DNA of 64,000 nucleotides. It comes from Marinobacter sp. es.042. Its GTDB lineage: Bacteria; Pseudomonadota; Gammaproteobacteria; Pseudomonadales; Oleiphilaceae. The first letter of the stretch is position 1. Each line of letters begins with the position of its first letter. The notes beneath the pieces were generated by a model. That model made no database searches and had not been told where the DNA came from. It worked only from the letters and a program-made list of their open reading frames with translations. Shown here one piece after another: positions 60,243 to 64,000 of this stretch. The translations under genes were made by a program, and so were the position numbers. The DNA lies in NCBI RefSeq assembly GCF_900188315.1, contig NZ_LT897781.1:186001-250000 (forward strand), read 5' to 3'.

Positions 60243-60261
60243 GCCGGTCGTTCAGACCGGC
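60243..60261. terminator. Candidate hairpin between convergent genes
   Basis: Perfect 7-bp arms GCCGGTC / GACCGGC with a 5-nt loop. The loop contains the stop codon of NnrU (60252-60254), so the structure overlaps the gene end. There is no T tract. Confidence 0.4.
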
Positions 60262-60821
60262 GCCACGCCAAAGAGCCACTGGTGTGCCCAGACCACCATG
60301 ATCACATACACCGCAAGGCCACCTAAGACGGCAATCACGTCATTGGCTTTGGTGGCTGGTAACGTTGTGATGGCGCGCTGAGTTCTGCGCTTCATGGAGA
60401 TCCTGTCGGCCACCGCCCAGGCAAGGAAGGAGCCGAACAGCAGAAGGTCGTGGAGCATCCCGTTCGCCAGAAGGTGAGCCAGAGCCCAGAGTTTGACGGC
60501 AATGAGCATGGGGTGCTTCAGTTTTGCCTTGATCTTACCCGGGAGGTAGGTGGCGAACAGTAGCGGGAATACAGGCACCAGAAGCAGGAATGACACGTGC
60601 TTGAGCCACGCCGGCGGCATGTAGATCACCGTCGGATCCATCCGGGCGGCGCCGTAACCCCAAACGATCAGAACCAGACCGACGAGGGACACCACGGAAT
60701 ACAGTCCCTTGAAGGCTCCCTCGCCCATGGACGCGTTCAGCCTGTCACGCAGTGGCTCGTTAATAATGGAAAGCGAATGCACGCCCAGAAACAGAATGAG
60801 ACCAACGATCAGTGTGGTCAT
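60252..60821 (-). CDS. NnrU family membrane protein
   Basis: A 189-residue protein with five or six membrane helices. It begins with the family marker ILFLGVHSLSIINEPLRDRL and has KHPMLIAVKLWALAHLLANGML in the middle, the NnrU block. The name comes from denitrification gene clusters, but many members are elsewhere. There are no denitrification genes here. It is convergent with the metallopeptidase gene. Confidence 0.92.
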   Translation of the reverse strand: MTTLIVGLILFLGVHSLSIINEPLRDRLNASMGEGAFKGLYSVVSLVGLVLIVWGYGAARMDPTVIYMPPAWLKHVSFLLLVPVFPLLFATYLPGKIKAKLKHPMLIAVKLWALAHLLANGMLHDLLLFGSFLAWAVADRISMKRRTQRAITTLPATKANDVIAVLGGLAVYVIMVVWAHQWLFGVAPV

Positions 60822-60986
60822 TTACAAAACTCCTTTTGGCTTAAGTAGCAGGGTTACCTGATTGGCTAGGGCGCTTTCTTTGGAAAGCCCATTTATGTGA
60901 AATCCAGATAAGTATAGGAAACCGGGACAGCAGATGCCTGAGCGTTTATGATCGGCGTTCTGATTCACCGGATTGAAAAGGCGCCC

Positions 60987-61361
60987 ATGAAGTTTCCCAA
61001 GGTCACTGTTGTACTGGTATCTGCCGCCCTGCTGTTTGTTCTATGGGACCAGACCCGTGAACAGCCCGACCCAATTGATGCAAACCGCCTGACCAATCTG
61101 CGGGCCAATCCTGTGGAACTCAGTGCCGCAGTCGACTGGATTTTCACCCAGATTCCGGACTTCTGTTCAGATGCCACGAGCGAGGGCAGTGGCACGAAGG
61201 TTCACGCTGATTGCGTCGAAAACGCCGAGGCAAGAACCTCTACTTGCCGTCGGATGCTTTACGATCGATTCCCAAGTGTTGTTGCTTCAGAGGCGACTTT
61301 CCGGGATGTTTCGCTCACGGCGATGGCGTGCCTTGTGCCCCGTTCAGGCTTGGTAAAGTAG
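60987..61361 (+). CDS. Small exported or membrane-anchored hypothetical protein
   Basis: A 124-residue protein from ATG 60987; an upstream ATG at 60948 is possible. Residues 2-20 (FPKVTVVLVSAALLFVLW) form a hydrophobic anchor or signal. The soluble part has four Cys (FCSDATS, HADCVENA, STCRRMLY, MACLVPRS), likely paired. The family is not recognised. It is divergent from NnrU. Confidence 0.65.
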   Translation: MKFPKVTVVLVSAALLFVLWDQTREQPDPIDANRLTNLRANPVELSAAVDWIFTQIPDFCSDATSEGSGTKVHADCVENAEARTSTCRRMLYDRFPSVVASEATFRDVSLTAMACLVPRSGLVK

Positions 61362-61395
61362 GCCGCATTCAAGCGATTTTCGGATAAGACGTGTG

Positions 61396-61929
61396 TCAGC
61401 ATTCCGAGGTTATCTGGGTCACCGTGCATTCCGGATCGCCGAAGGAATCGTACTCGACATAGCAACCCGGAAGACCTGGGGCCGATCCTGAGGGAACGGA
61501 GAATCCCGCGCGGGTATATTGGTTGTTGACGAAAGTCTCAAGCGAGGAATCGTTGGCGTCCACCGAGATGTAATCCAGCATTGTTAGCGAGTCTGCGGCC
61601 TCGGCTCGGCTCTCGGGGCAAAGATTGCGCCAATCCACCTCTGAACGGCCTGCTTCCGTTTCTATTACGTAACCAGTCTGCTGATTCCCGCCAGGATTGG
61701 TTGCTGCAGGTGACAGCCCCTGAGCATAGGCCTTGCTTCTTACAATTCCGATGGTGCTTTTCATCGTGCCTTCCAGTGAATCCAATGCGGCTAGGCGGGC
61801 ATCGGTGGAGAGGTCCGAGAAACGGGGTAGCGCAAACGCGGCCAATACCGCAAGTATCACGATGACGAGAACCAGCTCGATCAGGGTAAAGCCTTGTGAG
61901 TATGAGATGTTCTGATGCGATAAAAGCAT
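61396..61929 (-). CDS. Type IV pilin-like protein (MshA-type)
   Basis: A 177-residue prepilin. The leader MLLSHQNISYSQG ends in Gly, and cleavage before F14 would leave FTLIELVLVIVILAVLAAFALPRF, the type IV/pseudopilin helix with E at +5. The C-terminal domain has Cys in LPGCYVEY, PECTV and TSEC. Such proteins form pili or secretion pseudopili after PilD processing. It is alone, with no pilus assembly genes nearby, so it probably uses machinery elsewhere. It is 34 bp from the convergent gene. Confidence 0.9.
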   Translation of the reverse strand: MLLSHQNISYSQGFTLIELVLVIVILAVLAAFALPRFSDLSTDARLAALDSLEGTMKSTIGIVRSKAYAQGLSPAATNPGGNQQTGYVIETEAGRSEVDWRNLCPESRAEAADSLTMLDYISVDANDSSLETFVNNQYTRAGFSVPSGSAPGLPGCYVEYDSFGDPECTVTQITSEC

Positions 61930-62043
61930 GAGTGGCTTCGTTCGATGGATTTGAATTTGCGCGCATTATCCCATTTGACAGGTCATGACGCCACGCCCTC
62001 TCTGACGGGGTCATCAGACTTGCATATCATTTCCTTAAAATCA

Positions 62044-62703
62044 TTAACGTCTGAAAAATCTCGGATTTCTTTCAATAAAAGAGTCAATCCAGCGCTCTAA
62101 AAAGGAGCGTTTGTCAGGGTTCTTCAGGTAGCGCCAGCCTAATACGGAAATAACAAGAGCCCCTGTCGCATCGACGATCAGGTCCCACATGGTATCCGTC
62201 AGCCCGGACGGGTCACCAAGCATGGGCTTTTGCATATTCATACCAAATAGAGAATCCATGGTGAACTCGAAAACCTCCCACAGTGCGCCCACACCCAGTG
62301 CAAACATGAACGCGAAAAATGCGACAAAGCCAGGGTTCATGTGCACGTGAATTTTTTCGGTCTCGTTCATGATGTGCACCAGGAGGAAACCCAAAATACC
62401 CAACAAGAATCCTGACGTGGTGTGCAGCGCCATGTCCCACCACCAGAATCGCGTGTAGTAATCGCGGATCTCTCCGAGAAACAGGGAAGCAAACACAAAC
62501 CCGATGGCGGCCAGCTGTAACTCCGGGGGAATGTGGATACGGAAACGGCGTTCAAACAGTAGTGGGAAGAACGTGATGGCGATAATCATTGCCGTCAAGA
62601 AAGCGGTGAACCATCGTTGGCCCCAGATGGCAAACACTGCTTCACCAAGCAGTATCAATTGCAGAGCAAGAGTAATCCGTTGGTGCGTTATGCGAATGCG
62701 CAT
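62044..62703 (-). CDS. DUF2238 (YjdF-like) membrane protein
   Basis: A 219-residue protein with six or seven membrane helices (ITLALQLILLGEAVFAIWG; FWWWDMALHTTSGFLLGILGFLLVH; FMFALGVGALWEVFEF). The WWDMALHTTSGFLLG and GALWEVFEFTMD blocks are the DUF2238 signature. Its function is unknown; the conserved His, Asp and Glu within the membrane may bind metal. It ends 12 bp before the AraC gene's end on the same strand, so a shared transcript is likely. Confidence 0.9.
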   Translation of the reverse strand: MRIRITHQRITLALQLILLGEAVFAIWGQRWFTAFLTAMIIAITFFPLLFERRFRIHIPPELQLAAIGFVFASLFLGEIRDYYTRFWWWDMALHTTSGFLLGILGFLLVHIMNETEKIHVHMNPGFVAFFAFMFALGVGALWEVFEFTMDSLFGMNMQKPMLGDPSGLTDTMWDLIVDATGALVISVLGWRYLKNPDKRSFLERWIDSFIERNPRFFRR

Positions 62704-62715
62704 AGGTCTCCAGGG

Positions 62716-63642
62716 TCAGTGGTTAAAGTGGGCTTCTGCTCGGCAGGCCGATGGCGTTATTCCAAACCTGGATTTGAATGCCCGGCTGAAATGACTGGAA
62801 TCATTGAACCCGCATGACAGCGCAATAGCCGTGATCTTGTCTCTACTATTTCCAAGCCGTTCTCGGGCGTGGACCAATCGCTGTTCCTGAACATATTGAT
62901 AAGGCGCACAACCGAACGTTGCCCTGAAAAGCCTGGCAAAATGATAGGGGCTCAGGTTGACCCAACTGGCCATGTCGGCAAGCGTTAATGACTGATCCAG
63001 ATGAGCGTGGATGCGTTCCTGCAGCATTCTGCGGTATCGAAGTGACAGCTGCCCTGTGACTTCCGGCAGTGTCTGTCGGACACAGGAATGGCGACTGACA
63101 ACCTGGAGAAGAAGCCATTGTGCGAGGTGGTCCATGGCCATGGTCTGGCCGGGAGCCTGCCAGTCGCTGAGCGCCAGTAGCTTGCCGGCCTGAGCGAGAA
63201 CCGGGTCCTCGGCGTGGTACAGCTCGGAAAGCTGTCGCTTGTCCGGATCGATATCCCAAGTCTGTTCGGCGCATCGGGCGACGTCCAGATCATTAAAATA
63301 GAGATGAAAAAATTCGAACTGTCCGCTGATTTGCCAACTTGAGCGGCTGCCTGCCGGGAACAGGCAGACGGCGCCCGGAAAGCCCTGGCTTACAACCTTT
63401 CCGTTCAATACCCTTCGGGCCTGCTCGCCCTTGTCTATGTAGATGCTCAAAGCATGGTGTCTGGGCCGCTCGTAACGCACCTCGCCCTGACGATTCTGCC
63501 ATTGCGCCAGAGCCCGCCCCTGATCCAGTTCAAGCATTCGCTGCGGAGCGACGCCAGCCGTTCTCAGGGTATCGACAATGTCGCGATTGGCCGGCTGCAA
63601 TTGCTTTGGGCATTCGGGCATGGGTTCGGAATCAGTCTGCAT
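62716..63642 (-). CDS. AraC-family transcriptional regulator
   Basis: A 308-residue protein from ATG 63642 (GGAGG just upstream). An N-terminal cupin-like ligand domain (QVRYERPRHHALSIYIDKG-type strands, FHLYFNDLDVARC) is followed by the AraC DNA-binding domain with two helix-turn-helix units (SLTLADMASWVNLSPYHFARLF and ITAIALSCGFNDSSHFSRAFKS). It is divergent from the EamA gene at 63762, its likely target, and precedes the DUF2238 gene by 12 bp. Confidence 0.93.
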   Translation of the reverse strand: MQTDSEPMPECPKQLQPANRDIVDTLRTAGVAPQRMLELDQGRALAQWQNRQGEVRYERPRHHALSIYIDKGEQARRVLNGKVVSQGFPGAVCLFPAGSRSSWQISGQFEFFHLYFNDLDVARCAEQTWDIDPDKRQLSELYHAEDPVLAQAGKLLALSDWQAPGQTMAMDHLAQWLLLQVVSRHSCVRQTLPEVTGQLSLRYRRMLQERIHAHLDQSLTLADMASWVNLSPYHFARLFRATFGCAPYQYVQEQRLVHARERLGNSRDKITAIALSCGFNDSSHFSRAFKSRFGITPSACRAEAHFNH

Positions 63643-63761
63643 AGGGAGCCTCCGCAAGAATCATCCATGGTTCAGCAGGATCTGACAAGTTTTGGTGTGG
63701 TTTGAGCCCTATGCTGGTCGCTGCTCAACGATTGTTCCCGATAGCAACAGGAATCAACGCC

Positions 63762-64000
63762 ATGCCCATCTCTGTTCACTATGGTTTGACGGTACTGATC
63801 TGGGGGCTCACCTGGACAGCGATTCGTTTGCAGGTTGAAGCGGCGCCTGTCGATCTATCCGTTTTCTACCGATTCGTCATGGCCTCTGCCGTCGCATTGC
63901 TGGTGGTAGCTCTGGTGCGCAGGCTGGAAAAACTGACCCTCAAACAGCACGGTTGGCTGGTGCTGCAGGGGGCAACCCTGTACAGCATCAACTTCCTGCT
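63762..64000 (+). CDS. EamA/DMT-superfamily transporter, 3' end outside window
   Basis: The first 79 codons from ATG 63762 encode HYGLTVLIWGLTWTAIRLQVE followed by LSVFYRFVMASAVALLVVALV and LVLQGATLYSINFLL, the opening of an EamA exporter: the first three membrane helices. No stop occurs before the window end. The divergent AraC gene probably regulates it. Substrate unknown. Confidence 0.88.
   Translation, partial: MPISVHYGLTVLIWGLTWTAIRLQVEAAPVDLSVFYRFVMASAVALLVVALVRRLEKLTLKQHGWLVLQGATLYSINFL

Noticed and set aside
1-64000. CRISPR arrays, tRNA, rRNA, insertion sequences, prophage
   Set aside because: I saw no spaced direct repeats, no cloverleaf with a CCA-type end, no rRNA signature and no transposase or integrase. 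A dedicated search (tRNAscan, ISfinder, PHASTER-type) would settle this.

Overview
The window reads as chromosomal DNA of a marine gammaproteobacterium, and the gene set and protein sequences look most like Marinobacter (inference from family composition and sequence flavour; no database was searched). The evidence is a GC-rich, densely coded stretch with a PHA storage locus, a BCCT osmolyte transporter, an alkylsulfatase, many GGDEF, EamA and LysR proteins, and many one-gene or two-gene units. I see no rRNA, tRNA, CRISPR array, transposase, integrase or phage gene. Codon use looks even, so this is ordinary core and accessory chromosome, not an island.

Layout. 1-1.4 kb: an MBL-fold hydrolase (cut by the window edge) behind a Nudix hydrolase. 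1.7-5.3 kb: two unrelated phosphate transporters (PiT and Na/Pi type with a PhoU-like tail) facing each other around a small coiled-coil protein. 5.5-8.5 kb: small membrane or exported proteins (MgtC-like, DUF1328, periplasmic rhodanese and others) plus a probable gene remnant. 8.6-16.4 kb: an MscS channel, an orphan ATP-grasp enzyme, an SDR/GMC oxidoreductase pair, an alpha/beta hydrolase, a GST and a patatin. 16.5-23.2 kb: BCCT transporter, threonine aldolase, YqeY-like protein, an outer-membrane protein, a VWA protein, a J-domain membrane protein and a periplasmic binding protein. 23.2-27.6 kb: PHA metabolism (phaC, phaB, phaZ) with a mini 2OG-Fe(II) oxygenase translationally coupled to phaZ.

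27.7-34.8 kb: MtgA, a NADAR protein, a MASE1-GGDEF cyclase, TenA with a small leader gene, an EamA exporter with a divergent LysR gene, a DsbA-like protein and a DUF4112 protein. 34.8-38 kb: a cytosine operon (codB, a mini PucR-type regulator, codA). 38.3-48.6 kb: a second GGDEF protein, DUF2784 and DUF3185 proteins, an enolase-superfamily enzyme, an SdsA-type alkylsulfatase with a homocysteine methyltransferase, a LysR regulator and a KefC-like antiporter. 48.6-54 kb: an envelope cluster (Omp85-type barrel, PEGA/Sel1-like protein, DUF4105 lipoprotein, Cys-rich coiled-coil protein), the best candidate for an undescribed system. 54-57.3 kb: a single-chain biotin-dependent acyl-CoA carboxylase. 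57.4-58.4 kb: the head-to-head remains of an EamA transporter and a LysR regulator, both missing their N-terminal halves. 58.5-64 kb: nitroreductase, zinc metallopeptidase, NnrU, a lone type IV pilin, DUF2238 protein, and an AraC regulator divergent from another EamA transporter cut by the window end.

The most unusual signals outside coding sequence are perfect inverted repeats sitting on ribosome binding sites or start codons: 31605-31642 (12-bp arms over the Shine-Dalgarno of the tenA leader gene) and 58487-58526 (10-bp arms over the nitroreductase start codon).
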